From: Egicoccus sp. AB-alg2
GTDB taxonomy: Bacteria > Actinomycetota > Nitriliruptoria > Nitriliruptorales > Nitriliruptoraceae
Assembly (NCBI RefSeq): GCF_041821065.1
Contig: NZ_JBGUAX010000008.1
Span: 1-64,000, forward strand
Reading direction: 5' to 3'
DNA: 64,000 bases
Shown piece by piece: positions 28,050 through 35,880 of the stretch. Position 1 is the first letter of the stretch. Every line of letters starts with the position of its first letter. The notes under the pieces were generated by a model. The model worked only from the letters and a program-made list of their open reading frames with translations, searched no databases and was not told the DNA's origin. A program made the position numbers and the translations under genes.

Positions 28050-28499
28050 GTGAGCAGTTCCGTCACCCCGTCGCTGGACGATGCGGCGGTCGAGGCGTTC
28101 GCGCTCGACCGCGCCACCTGGGACGCGCTGGTCGAGCACGCCTGGTCGGACTTCCCGTACGAGGTGTGCGGCCTGGTCGGTGTGCGGCCCGACGGCAGCT
28201 GCCGGGTGTACCGGATCGACAACGCCGAGCGGTCCATGACGTACTACGTCATGGACGCAAAGCAGCTGCTGCGGGCGATGCGCGAGATCGAGGACGAGGG
28301 CTGGGAACTGGCCATCTACCACTCCCACACCCACACGCAGGCGTACCCGTCCGCCACCGACATCCGTCTGGCCGCCTATCCCGACGCCACCTATCTCATC
28401 GTCACGCTGCAGGACCGCGACCGTCCCGACATCCGTGGGTTCTCGATCGTCGACGGGGTCGTGACCGAGAAGCGCGTCGTCGTCCGCGAGGAGGCCTGA
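28050..28499 (+). CDS. mec: JAMM/M67 metalloprotease, Mec-like
   Basis: A zinc protease of 149 residues related to mycobacterial Mec, which frees cysteine from the CysO carrier. The full JAMM signature is present: Glu38 in FPYEVCGLVG, then His91, His93, Ser101 and Asp104 in HSHTHTQAYPSATD. The GTG at 28050 has GAGGAGG upstream. In mycobacteria mec is next to cysO and cysM; here those genes are about 6 kb downstream on the same strand. Because CysO in this genome carries three residues after Gly-Gly, this protease may also trim it (inference). Confidence 0.88.
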   Translation: MSSSVTPSLDDAAVEAFALDRATWDALVEHAWSDFPYEVCGLVGVRPDGSCRVYRIDNAERSMTYYVMDAKQLLRAMREIEDEGWELAIYHSHTHTQAYPSATDIRLAAYPDATYLIVTLQDRDRPDIRGFSIVDGVVTEKRVVVREEA

Positions 28500-28501
28500 C
28501 C

Positions 28502-28894
28502 ATGCGAGTGACGCCCCTGCTCAAGCGCGGCTGGGCGATGGCCCCTGTGGTCATCGAGGTCGCCCGACAGGTGGAGAAGCAGGTCGGGCCGCACGTGCGC
28601 GCCTGGCAGCTGGCCAACTCCGTCGACGGCTGGGTCGGACGATGGACGGACCACGCCGGCGCCCACTGGGTCGTGTTCAAGAGCCCCGACGCGCCGCCGT
28701 TGCAGGCCTTCCCGCCGCTGTCGGACGCCGAGCTGCGCCGGGCGGGCCAGGACCTCGACCGCGCCCAGCTCCGCCACCACCGCGAGCTGCCCGAGGCGAT
28801 CGCGATCGAACGGCTCCAGCAGCTGCGCCGGTTCCCGGGCGACGCCGTGCGCCGGTCGGCCCGGGACGTGGGGCGGGAGCCGCAGGAGGACTAG
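28502..28894 (+). CDS. Hypothetical protein downstream of mec
   Basis: A 130-residue protein of unknown function. It begins MRVTPLLKRGWAMAPVVIEVARQVEKQ, with one amphipathic or weakly hydrophobic helix, then a Trp-rich stretch (WVGRWTDHAGAHWVVFKSPDAPPL) and a charged helical C-terminus. Its ATG lies two bases past the mec stop, so the two are translationally linked and may act together. Confidence 0.75.
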   Translation: MRVTPLLKRGWAMAPVVIEVARQVEKQVGPHVRAWQLANSVDGWVGRWTDHAGAHWVVFKSPDAPPLQAFPPLSDAELRRAGQDLDRAQLRHHRELPEAIAIERLQQLRRFPGDAVRRSARDVGREPQED

Positions 28895-28942
28895 TACCGT
28901 CGACCGGCGGACGATCGGGCGTCCAGCGCCTGCGTGCCCGGC

Positions 28943-28972
28943 GACGACTTCCCATGGTGGTGGGGAGTCGTC
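28943..28972 (+). other. Stem-loop just before the DUF3152-SLH gene
   Basis: GACGACTTCCCA at 28943-28954 pairs with 28961-28972 over 12 bp with one G-T wobble and a 6-base loop. It sits 48 bp after the stop of the upstream gene and only 13 bp before the next start, ending right at the GAGGGGG ribosome binding site. It could terminate the mec transcript or control translation of the next gene. Confidence 0.5.
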
Positions 28973-28985
28973 GAGGGGGCATGGG

Positions 28986-30161
28986 GTGCACGTCCGGATA
29001 CGTCACTTGACCACGTTCGCCGTTGCCGTTGCCGTGGCCGCCCTGGCAGCGTTGACCGTCGGGGCACCGGCGCTGGCCTCCCCGTCGGTCGGCGACGGTG
29101 CCGTCCACGATCCGGGGCCGGGCGTCGCCGACGCCGACGTGACCCACACGTACACGGTGGAGACGCGCGGGGGCGTGCAGACCGATCCGTCCGGCTTCGC
29201 GGCCGACGCCGAGTCGATACTCGGCGACGCGCGCGGGTGGACGCTCGGCGGCAGCATCGCGTTCGAGGAGGTCGCCTCCGGCGGTGACTTCACCCTGGTA
29301 CTGGCCTCGCCGTCCGCGGTCGACGCGGCCCATGAGGTCTGCAGCCCCGACTACAGCTGCCGGGTCGGCGACCAGGTGCTGATCAACGACCGCAACTGGC
29401 AGGACGCGACGCCCGCCTGGCGGCAGTCCGGGGCCCCGCTGTACCTCTACCGGCAGTATCTGGTGAACCACGAGGTCGGCCACTACCTCGGCTTCGGCCA
29501 CTACGAGTGCCAGGGCGCCGGGGAGCGGGCGCGCGTGATGCAGCAGCAGTCCATCTCGCTGGACGGCTGCGAGCCGTCCGGCTGGCCGGACGCGTTCGAG
29601 CGGCAGACGCTGGCGGACTGGGCCGGGGTGGCCGTGCACGACTGGGTCTTCCCCGACGTGTTGCACGGTGACGCACACCGCGACGCGATCCACGCGGCGG
29701 CGACCGCTGACGTCGTCCGCGGTCATGCCGATGGCTACTTCCGGCCGACGGCGGCGATCGAGCGGGGTCAGATGGCGAGCATGCTGGCCCGCGCCCTCGA
29801 CCTGAGCGCCATGGACGCCCCGCCGTTCGCGGACGTCGCCGACGACGAGGAACATCGCGAGGCGATCGCCGCGGTGGCCGAGGCCGGCATCAGCGAGGGC
29901 TACGAGGATGGCACCTACCGTCCTCGCGCCAGCGTCACCCGGGCCCAGATGGCGGCGTTCCTCGCCCGCGCCTTCGGTCTCGAGGCGACGTCGTCATCCG
30001 ATTTCCCGGACGTGCCGGCCGACCACGCCCATGCCGACGCCATCGCAGCGGTCGCCGAGGCCGACGTCGCCGAGGGATTCGAGGACGGCACCTTCCGGCC
30101 GCACGACGCCGTCACCCGCGCCCAGCTCGCGAGCTTCCTGGACCGCGCCGGCGCCTGGTGA
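28986..30161 (+). CDS. Secreted DUF3152 metalloprotease-like protein with three SLH repeats
   Basis: A 391-residue exported protein. A signal peptide (TTFAVAVAVAALAALTVGAPALA) is followed by a DUF3152-like domain to about residue 215 that contains the zinc-binding metzincin-type motif HEVGHYLGFGH in YLVNHEVGHYLGFGHYEC. Three S-layer homology repeats follow (FPDVLHGDAHRDAIHAAA, FADVADDEEHREAIAAVAE, FPDVPADHAHADAIAAVAE), each ending in a G(Y/F).DG.(Y/F)RP element. The start is GTG at 28986 behind GAGGGGG. The SLH part predicts attachment to the cell wall; the target of the presumed protease is unknown. Confidence 0.87.
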   Translation: MHVRIRHLTTFAVAVAVAALAALTVGAPALASPSVGDGAVHDPGPGVADADVTHTYTVETRGGVQTDPSGFAADAESILGDARGWTLGGSIAFEEVASGGDFTLVLASPSAVDAAHEVCSPDYSCRVGDQVLINDRNWQDATPAWRQSGAPLYLYRQYLVNHEVGHYLGFGHYECQGAGERARVMQQQSISLDGCEPSGWPDAFERQTLADWAGVAVHDWVFPDVLHGDAHRDAIHAAATADVVRGHADGYFRPTAAIERGQMASMLARALDLSAMDAPPFADVADDEEHREAIAAVAEAGISEGYEDGTYRPRASVTRAQMAAFLARAFGLEATSSSDFPDVPADHAHADAIAAVAEADVAEGFEDGTFRPHDAVTRAQLASFLDRAGAW

Positions 30162-30162
30162 C

Positions 30163-31353
30163 TCAGCCGACGGCGGCGGCCAGCACCGGTGCGAGGTCGC
30201 CGCGCGGTTCGACGACCACGTCCGGCACGTCCAGCCAGGCGCCGAGTTCGGCCAGCTCGGCCGCCAGCTCGCGGGCCACGTGGAGCCGGTCGACGCCGGG
30301 CTCGGCGAAGGCGCTACGCACCAGCAGGCGCCCGGTCGGGCGATCGGCTTTGAGGTCGACCCGCGCGACGAGCTGTTCGCCGAGCAGGAACGGCAGCACG
30401 TAGTAGCCGAACACCCGCTTCGGCTCGGGGACGTAGATCTCGATGCGGTAGTGGAAGTCGAACAGCCGCAACGCCCGTTCCCGTCGCCACACGAGCGGGT
30501 CGAACGGCGAGAGGAGCGTGCGAGCGGGGAAGGTCCGCGCCGCGCCGGCGCGGGGGTGGCGATAGACCGGCTCGCCGTTCCAGCCGTGTACCCGCACCTC
30601 CTCGAGCTGGCCGCGCGCCGCCAACCGCGCCAGCGCCGGGCGCGCCTCGGGCAGCTTCAGCCGGTGGTGGTCGGCCAGGTCACCGGCCGTGCCGATGCCG
30701 TGGGCCCGCGCCGCACGCAGCAGCAGCGACTCGATCGCCTGTTCGCGCGGCGGTGCCTCGACGTCCCGGTGCGGCGGTGGCACGACCCGTTCCGTCAGGT
30801 CGTAGACCGCCACGAAGTTCGGGGTGCGGTGGTGCACCGTCAGGTCGCCGCGCATGGCGAGATGGTCCAGCGCGATGCGGCCCTTGGGCATGCCCCACCA
30901 CGGGCCGGTGCGTTCGCCGGGATCCTCGAGGTCGCGGACGCTGCGAGGCCCGTGCCGGGCGATCTCGTCGAGCACCCGGTCGAGGTAGCCCTCCACGTGC
31001 AGGGCGCGGGTGCGCTCGCCGGGGCGGACCGCGGCGCGCCGGTGGTGCAGCAACGGCCACACCTCGGCCGGCGTCATGGAGGCGACGTGGACCCATCCCT
31101 CGAACAACTCGCGCGAGCGCCACAGCCAGGCGTCGCGCGCGCGGCGGTCGTGCGCCCCGATGCGGGACCAGAACGGCAGCTCGTGCGCCCGCGCGAGCAC
31201 GTTGACGCTGTCGAGCTGGACGATGTCGACCGTGTCGAGCACCCGGCGGAAGTGCCGCACGTCGCGCCGGACCCCGGCCGGTGGCCGCGGACGGCCGAAG
31301 CCCATCGCCGTGAGAGCGATGCGCCGGGCATGCCGCAGCGACAGGGTCCGCAT
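30163..31353 (-). CDS. Winged-helix DNA glycosylase, YcaQ/AlkX family (HTH_42)
   Basis: Likely a DNA glycosylase related to YcaQ, which unhooks interstrand crosslinks. It has 396 residues. The catalytic QxD-type motif appears in TVDIVQLDSVNVLARAHELPFWSR near residue 43. The next blocks are LWRSRELFEGWVHVASMTP, GPWWGMPKGRIALDHLAMRGDL and, near the end, LLSPFDPLVWRRERALRLFDFHYRIEIYVPEPKR. The ATG at 31353 lies seven bases after TAGGTT (minus strand 31366-31361) without a ribosome binding site, so the transcript is probably leaderless. It converges on the DUF3152-SLH gene, with one base between stops. Confidence 0.9.
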   Translation of the reverse strand: MRTLSLRHARRIALTAMGFGRPRPPAGVRRDVRHFRRVLDTVDIVQLDSVNVLARAHELPFWSRIGAHDRRARDAWLWRSRELFEGWVHVASMTPAEVWPLLHHRRAAVRPGERTRALHVEGYLDRVLDEIARHGPRSVRDLEDPGERTGPWWGMPKGRIALDHLAMRGDLTVHHRTPNFVAVYDLTERVVPPPHRDVEAPPREQAIESLLLRAARAHGIGTAGDLADHHRLKLPEARPALARLAARGQLEEVRVHGWNGEPVYRHPRAGAARTFPARTLLSPFDPLVWRRERALRLFDFHYRIEIYVPEPKRVFGYYVLPFLLGEQLVARVDLKADRPTGRLLVRSAFAEPGVDRLHVARELAAELAELGAWLDVPDVVVEPRGDLAPVLAAAVG

Positions 31354-31392
31354 GGGCGCAAACCTACTGGCTGACCCGGACAGCCTCGGTCG

Positions 31393-32823
31393 TCAGCCGT
31401 CGGCGGTGAGCCGCTGGTCGGTCTCGGCCTCGGCCTCGGCCTGACGCCGCACCGCGTCGGCCACCACGGGCACGACCCGGTCGCTGAAGACGCTGGGGAT
31501 GATGTGCGAGGGGTGCAGTTCCTCGGCGCCGACCACGTCCGCCAGCGCCCGGGCGGCCGCGACCTTCATGTCCTCGGTGATGTAGCGGGCGCGCGCGTCG
31601 AGGGCGCCGCGGAAGATGCCGGGGAACGCGAGCACGTTGTTGATCTGGTTGGGCTGGTCGCTGCGGCCGGTCGCCACGACGGCGGCGTGCTGGCGGGCGC
31701 CGACGGGGTCGATCTCCGGGTCCGGGTTGGCCAGGGCGAACACGATCGGGTCGCGTCGCATGGGCTTGAGGTCCTCGGGCTCGAGCAGGTCGGGGGCGCT
31801 GACGCCGATGAACACGTCGGCACCCTCCAGCGCTTCGCGGATGCGACCGCCGCGCCGGTCCCGGTTGGTCCGCTCGCGCAGCCACACGTGGCTCTCGTGG
31901 GCGCACGGATGGTCGACCCCGCCGATGATGCCGTCCGCGTCGGCGACCAGCAGTTCACCGATGCCCTCGCGCAGCAGCAGCCGGGCGATGGCCATCCCGG
32001 CCGCGCCGGCGCCCGACAGCGCCACCGTCACGTCGCACAGTTCCTTGCCGACCAGGCGCAGCGCGTTGATCAACGCGGCCAGCACGACGATGGCGGTGCC
32101 GTGCTGGTCGTCGTGGAAGACCGGGATGTCGAGCGAGGCGCGCAGCCGGTCCTCGATCTCGAAGCAGCGCGGCGCGGAGATGTCCTCGAGGTTGATGCCG
32201 CCGTAGACCGGCGCGATCGCCTCCACGGTCCGCACGATCTCGTCCGGGTCCTTGGTGTCGAGGCACACCGGCCACGCGTCGATGCCGGCGAAGCGCTTGA
32301 ACAGCGCGGCCTTGCCCTCCATGACGGGCAGGGCGGCGGCCGGACCGATGTCGCCCAGCCCGAGCACGGCGCTGCCGTCGGTGACGATCGCGACCGTGTT
32401 GCCCTTGATGGTCAGCCGCCGGGCGTCGTCGGGGGTCTGCGCGATCGCGCGGCAGACCCGGGCCACCCCGGGCGTGTAGGCCATCGACAGGTCGTCGCGC
32501 GTCTTGAGCGGCACCGTCGAGCGCACCTCGAGCTTGCCGCGCAGGTGCAACAGGAAGGTGCGGTCGCTGACCCGGTGCACCTCGACGCCGTCGAGCGAGT
32601 CCACGGCGGCCGTGATCTGTTCGGCGTGCTCGGCGTCACCGGCGTTGACGGTCACGTCGATGACGACCATGTCGCGCTGGGTCTCCACGAAGTCCAGTGC
32701 CGTCACCGCCCCGGTGGCCTCGCCGATCGCGGTGGTCGTCCGGCCGATCGCGCTCGGGTCGTCGGCGCGCATCCGCAGCCGCAGCGTGATGGAATAGCTC
32801 GCGTTGGGGGTCATGGCGGACAT
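31393..32823 (-). CDS. NAD(P)-dependent malic enzyme with N-terminal ACT domain
   Basis: Decarboxylates malate to pyruvate. The 476-residue protein has an ACT-like ligand-binding domain to about residue 85 (YSITLRLRMRADDPSAIGRTT). The malic enzyme core follows: MAYTPGVARVCRAIA, GDIGPAAALPVMEGKAALFKRFAGIDAWP, IPVFHDDQHGTAIV, ALSGAGAAGMAIARLLL and FALANPDPEIDP. The start is ATG at 32823 or nine bases later at 32814; neither has a strong ribosome binding site. The ACT domain suggests allosteric control by an amino acid. Confidence 0.94.
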   Translation of the reverse strand: MSAMTPNASYSITLRLRMRADDPSAIGRTTTAIGEATGAVTALDFVETQRDMVVIDVTVNAGDAEHAEQITAAVDSLDGVEVHRVSDRTFLLHLRGKLEVRSTVPLKTRDDLSMAYTPGVARVCRAIAQTPDDARRLTIKGNTVAIVTDGSAVLGLGDIGPAAALPVMEGKAALFKRFAGIDAWPVCLDTKDPDEIVRTVEAIAPVYGGINLEDISAPRCFEIEDRLRASLDIPVFHDDQHGTAIVVLAALINALRLVGKELCDVTVALSGAGAAGMAIARLLLREGIGELLVADADGIIGGVDHPCAHESHVWLRERTNRDRRGGRIREALEGADVFIGVSAPDLLEPEDLKPMRRDPIVFALANPDPEIDPVGARQHAAVVATGRSDQPNQINNVLAFPGIFRGALDARARYITEDMKVAAARALADVVGAEELHPSHIIPSVFSDRVVPVVADAVRRQAEAEAETDQRLTADG

Positions 32824-32861
32824 GCGGGACCGGGCCTCGGTTGTTGACGTGGGCGTCGAAA

Positions 32862-33989
32862 CTACTCGTCGTCCTGCACGGCCGCGAGTTGCTCGGAGGG
32901 CGGTAGCTCCAGCCGCACCAGCCGCTGGACGGCGCGCTCGGACCGGGAGAGCCCGTCGATCTCCGCCGGGTCCGGATCCCAGGCCTCGTCGAAGTGCCCG
33001 AACCGGTAGGCCTTCGGCACCCGTGGGTCGAGGTAGCTCGCGCGGCACACGGCCCGCGTGTTGCCCAGCCGTTCGGCGGCCTCGTCGATGGCGGCCAACA
33101 CGTTGCGGTCGGCCTCGCGCGCCGACGCCGGCGGGCCGAGCTCGCGCAGGGTCTCCGCCGCCACGACCGTGCCGCCCCACGTCCGGAAGTCCTTGGCGGT
33201 CAGGTCGTCGTCCGCGATCTCGCGCAGGTAGGCGTTGACGTCGCCGGAGTCGACGTTGCGCCATTCGCCGTCGTCCTGCCACGCGAACAACCGCTGGCCG
33301 GGGATCTCCTCGCAGCGCAGCAACTGGCGGGCCAGGCGGGGGTGGCGCAACTCCAGGTCCTGCTCCTGCCCGCTCTTGCCGGGGAACGAGAAGTGGACCC
33401 GGGTGCCGTGCACGTCGACGTGCTCGCACGCGAGCGTGGTCAGCCCGATCGCGCCCCCCTCGTCGCCGGGTTCGCGGCTGCCGATGCGGATGAGCGTCTC
33501 GTCGAGCAGCGCGACGACCAGTGCGAGCACCCGCTCGCGCGACATCGTCCGCGCGCGCAGGTCACGGTCGACCGACGCGCGGATGCGCGGCAACGCCGTC
33601 GCGAACGCCTCCATGCGGTGGAACTTGGTCGCGTCGCGCACGGCCCGCCAGCGCGGGTGGTAGCGGTACTGCTTGCGCCCGGCGTCGTCGACGCCGGTCG
33701 CCTGGACGTGCCCGGCCGGGTCCTCGCAGATCCACACGTCGGTCCAGGCCGGCGGGATCGCCAACGCCTGGATCCGCTCGCGCTCCTCGCCGCTCACGAG
33801 CGTGCCGTCGTCGCGGACGTACGAGAACCCGCGGCCGCGCCGCAGCCGCCGGATACCGGGTTCCTCGTCGTCGACGTAGACCAGTCCCGCGGCCTCGGCG
33901 TGCGCTTCGGGGGGCGCGTCCGCGGGCAGTTCGGCGACGACTGGCAGGATCCCGGTCACGGTCGGGTCAGGCGGTGGCGCGCTGGTCAT
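32862..33989 (-). CDS. DNA topoisomerase IB (poxvirus-like)
   Basis: Relaxes supercoiled DNA through a 3'-phosphotyrosine intermediate. The 375-residue protein has an N-terminal DNA-binding part (RRLRRGRGFSYVRDDGTLVSGEERERIQALAIPPAWTDVWICEDP, GRKQYRYHPRWRAVRD). The catalytic core contains RIGSREPGDEGGAIGLTTLACEHV, LTAKDFRTWGGTVVAA and the tyrosine in AVCRASYLDPRV. The ATG at 33989 begins the family-like sequence. It ends 38 bp before the malic enzyme start and may share a transcript with it. Confidence 0.93.
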   Translation of the reverse strand: MTSAPPPDPTVTGILPVVAELPADAPPEAHAEAAGLVYVDDEEPGIRRLRRGRGFSYVRDDGTLVSGEERERIQALAIPPAWTDVWICEDPAGHVQATGVDDAGRKQYRYHPRWRAVRDATKFHRMEAFATALPRIRASVDRDLRARTMSRERVLALVVALLDETLIRIGSREPGDEGGAIGLTTLACEHVDVHGTRVHFSFPGKSGQEQDLELRHPRLARQLLRCEEIPGQRLFAWQDDGEWRNVDSGDVNAYLREIADDDLTAKDFRTWGGTVVAAETLRELGPPASAREADRNVLAAIDEAAERLGNTRAVCRASYLDPRVPKAYRFGHFDEAWDPDPAEIDGLSRSERAVQRLVRLELPPSEQLAAVQDDE

Positions 33990-34159
33990 GACGGGCGGGA
34001 TACCGTCCGCCCCCCTGGTCCGGGGCCGGTCGTAGCGGTCCGGCGGCGGTGGCCACCCCGCCGGCGGTGGCCGCACGTCACCCGAAGGGCCGGTTGCGCT
34101 TGCTCCCCTTCGCGCAGCCATGCCGTCATACTGCCGTCAGCCACGTGGAGGTGGGGGGA

Positions 34160-34408
34160 ATGACCGATCGGGCGACACCGGGAGGGCTGGCCAACGGCGG
34201 ACACGTGCGGGTCGTGACGCTCGACCAGGCCGCGGCCGAGGCCAGGGAGCTGCTCGACGACTACGAGCGTCGCTACGGGCTGCCGTCGGAGCGACGCGCG
34301 GAGGCGTTCACCGACGCCTCGGGTCGGCTGCACCAGACCGGCGACTACCTGTTGTGGTCGGCCACCTGGCAGCGGTGGTGCGACTTGCGGAGCCGCCTGG
34401 CATCGTGA
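34160..34408 (+). CDS. Small hypothetical protein
   Basis: An 82-residue soluble protein of unknown function with a helical, charged middle (AAAEARELLDDYERRYGLPSER) and a Trp-rich C-terminal half (YLLWSATWQRWCDLRSRL). The ATG at 34160 follows a strong GGAGGTGGGGGG ribosome binding site, which supports expression. The gene lies between topoisomerase IB (divergent) and cysO. Confidence 0.7.
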   Translation: MTDRATPGGLANGGHVRVVTLDQAAAEARELLDDYERRYGLPSERRAEAFTDASGRLHQTGDYLLWSATWQRWCDLRSRLAS

Positions 34409-34497
34409 CGCACGGGGACACCCACGGGCGGTCGGGAAGATCTCGGCGGTTCGCGACGTTGTCACGCCCAGGGACCGGTCCACCGGTGCGTGCCGGA

Positions 34498-34503
34498 TAG
34501 GCT
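34498..34503 (+). promoter_or_regulatory. Candidate -10 box for the cysO-cysM operon
   Basis: TAGGCT, a common actinobacterial -10 form, lies 82 bp upstream of the cysO ATG in a 177-bp gap that holds no gene. A clear -35 is not visible; the 10-bp palindrome GGACCGGTCC at 34472-34481 lies just upstream. Confidence 0.35.
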
Positions 34504-34585
34504 GCCGGTCCACGAGCACGGCCCGACGCGCCACCGGCGCGGGCGGCCGAGAACCCCCGCTTCCCGACCACGAGGTCCACTGCCG

Positions 34586-34864
34586 ATGCCCGTCGTCCGG
34601 ATCCCCACCGTGCTGCGCAAGCACACCGACAACCAGGCCAAGGTCGAGGCCGCCGGCGGCACCGTCCGCGAGGTCTTCAGCGACCTGACCGGCGCCCACC
34701 CCGGCCTGCAGGAACAGCTCTTCGACGGCGAGGCCGTCCGCGGCTTCATCAACGTCTACGTCGACGACGAGGACATCCGTTACGTCGAGGGCCTCGACAC
34801 CGCCGTCGAGGACGACACGGAGATCGCCATCATGCCCGCCGTCGCGGGTGGCGCTGCGGCGTAG
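34586..34864 (+). CDS. cysO: Sulfur carrier protein CysO (MoaD/ThiS family)
   Basis: A ubiquitin-fold sulfur carrier of 92 residues that delivers thiocarboxylate sulfur to CysM. It has the family pattern VVRIPTVLRKHT, GGTVREVFSDL and FINVYVDDEDIRYVEGLDTAVEDDTEIAIMPAVAGG. Active carriers end in Gly-Gly; this one continues with three alanines (GGT GGC GCT GCG GCG, then TAG), so the thiocarboxylate end would need to be exposed by proteolysis. The JAMM protease at 28050 is a good candidate (inference). The cysM GTG directly follows the stop codon. Confidence 0.92.
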   Translation: MPVVRIPTVLRKHTDNQAKVEAAGGTVREVFSDLTGAHPGLQEQLFDGEAVRGFINVYVDDEDIRYVEGLDTAVEDDTEIAIMPAVAGGAAA

Positions 34865-35806
34865 GTGGTGCGGTTCGACGACGTCTCGCAGGCCATCGGT
34901 GGCACGCCGCTGGTCGGGCTGCCGCGTCTGTCGCCGGCGGGCTACCGCCTGTATCTGAAGCTCGAGGGCCACAACCCGACCGGGTCGGTCAAGGACCGGG
35001 TCGCGAAGTACCTGGTCGAGCAGGCCGAGCAGCACGGCGAGCTCAAGCCCGGGCAGCGGGTGCTCGAGCCGACCTCGGGCAACACCGGCATCGCGCTGGC
35101 GGCGATCTGCAAGGTCAAGGGTTATCCGCTGACCTGTGTGATGCCGGAGAACACCTCCGAGGAGCGCAAGCAGCTGCTCACGATGTTCGGCGTCGAGCTG
35201 GTGTTCTCGCCCGCCACCGAGGGGTCCAACGGCTCGGTCCGGCTCGCGCGTGAGCTGGCGGCGGCCGACCCCTCGCTCTTCATGCCGTTCCAGTACGGCA
35301 ACCCGGCCAACGCGCTCGCGCACTACGAGACGACCGCACCGGAGATCCTCGCCGACCTGCCGGACGTCACGGCGTTCGTGGCCGGGCTCGGCACCGGCGG
35401 GACGGTCACCGGGGTGGGCCGGCGCCTGAAGCGCCACGACCCGTCGATCAAGGTGTTCGCCGCCGAGCCGGAGTACGGCGACCTCGTCTACGGGCTGCGC
35501 AACCTCGACGAGGGCTACGTGCCCGAGGTGCTCGACCAGTCGGTGCTCGACAGCCGCATCAAGGTGAACTCGCTCAAGGCGCTGCAGTTCACGCGCCGGC
35601 TCGCCGAGGAGGAGGGCATCTTCGCGGGCGTCTCCACCGGCGCGTCGCTCGCCGTGGCAGTGCGGGTCTGCAAGCGACTGCCCGAGGGCTCGTCGATCGT
35701 GGCCCTCTCGCCGGACGGCGGCTGGAAGTACCTGTCGACCGGCGCCTACGCGCCGGGTGACGTGAAGGAGATCGCGACGCGGATCTCCGGCACGCTCTGG
35801 GCCTGA
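34865..35806 (+). CDS. cysM: O-phosphoserine (CysO-dependent) cysteine synthase CysM
   Basis: A PLP enzyme of 313 residues that makes cysteine on the CysO carrier. The PLP lysine is Lys43 in GHNPTGSVKDRVAKYL. The blocks TSGNTGIALAAICKVKGYPL, the PLP-phosphate loop GLGTGGTVTGVGRRL, and the C-terminal SPDGGWKYLSTGAYA follow. The gene begins at GTG 34865 immediately after the cysO stop; a second GTG at 34868 is also possible. The pairing with cysO favours CysM over CysK. Confidence 0.94.
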   Translation: MVRFDDVSQAIGGTPLVGLPRLSPAGYRLYLKLEGHNPTGSVKDRVAKYLVEQAEQHGELKPGQRVLEPTSGNTGIALAAICKVKGYPLTCVMPENTSEERKQLLTMFGVELVFSPATEGSNGSVRLARELAAADPSLFMPFQYGNPANALAHYETTAPEILADLPDVTAFVAGLGTGGTVTGVGRRLKRHDPSIKVFAAEPEYGDLVYGLRNLDEGYVPEVLDQSVLDSRIKVNSLKALQFTRRLAEEEGIFAGVSTGASLAVAVRVCKRLPEGSSIVALSPDGGWKYLSTGAYAPGDVKEIATRISGTLWA

Positions 35807-35847
35807 CGAGCGTGCGAGGTCAGGGGCGCGAGCGACGTCCTCGCCGT

Positions 35848-35853
35848 TAGGCT
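35848..35853 (+). promoter_or_regulatory. Candidate -10 box of the metallo-hydrolase gene
   Basis: TAGGCT sits 28 bp before the GTG at 35881, which would give a leader of about 20 bases containing the GAGGGGAG ribosome binding site. No convincing -35 is seen. Confidence 0.35.
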
Positions 35854-35880
35854 CGGCGGCCGGCGAGGGGAGTGTGGGCC

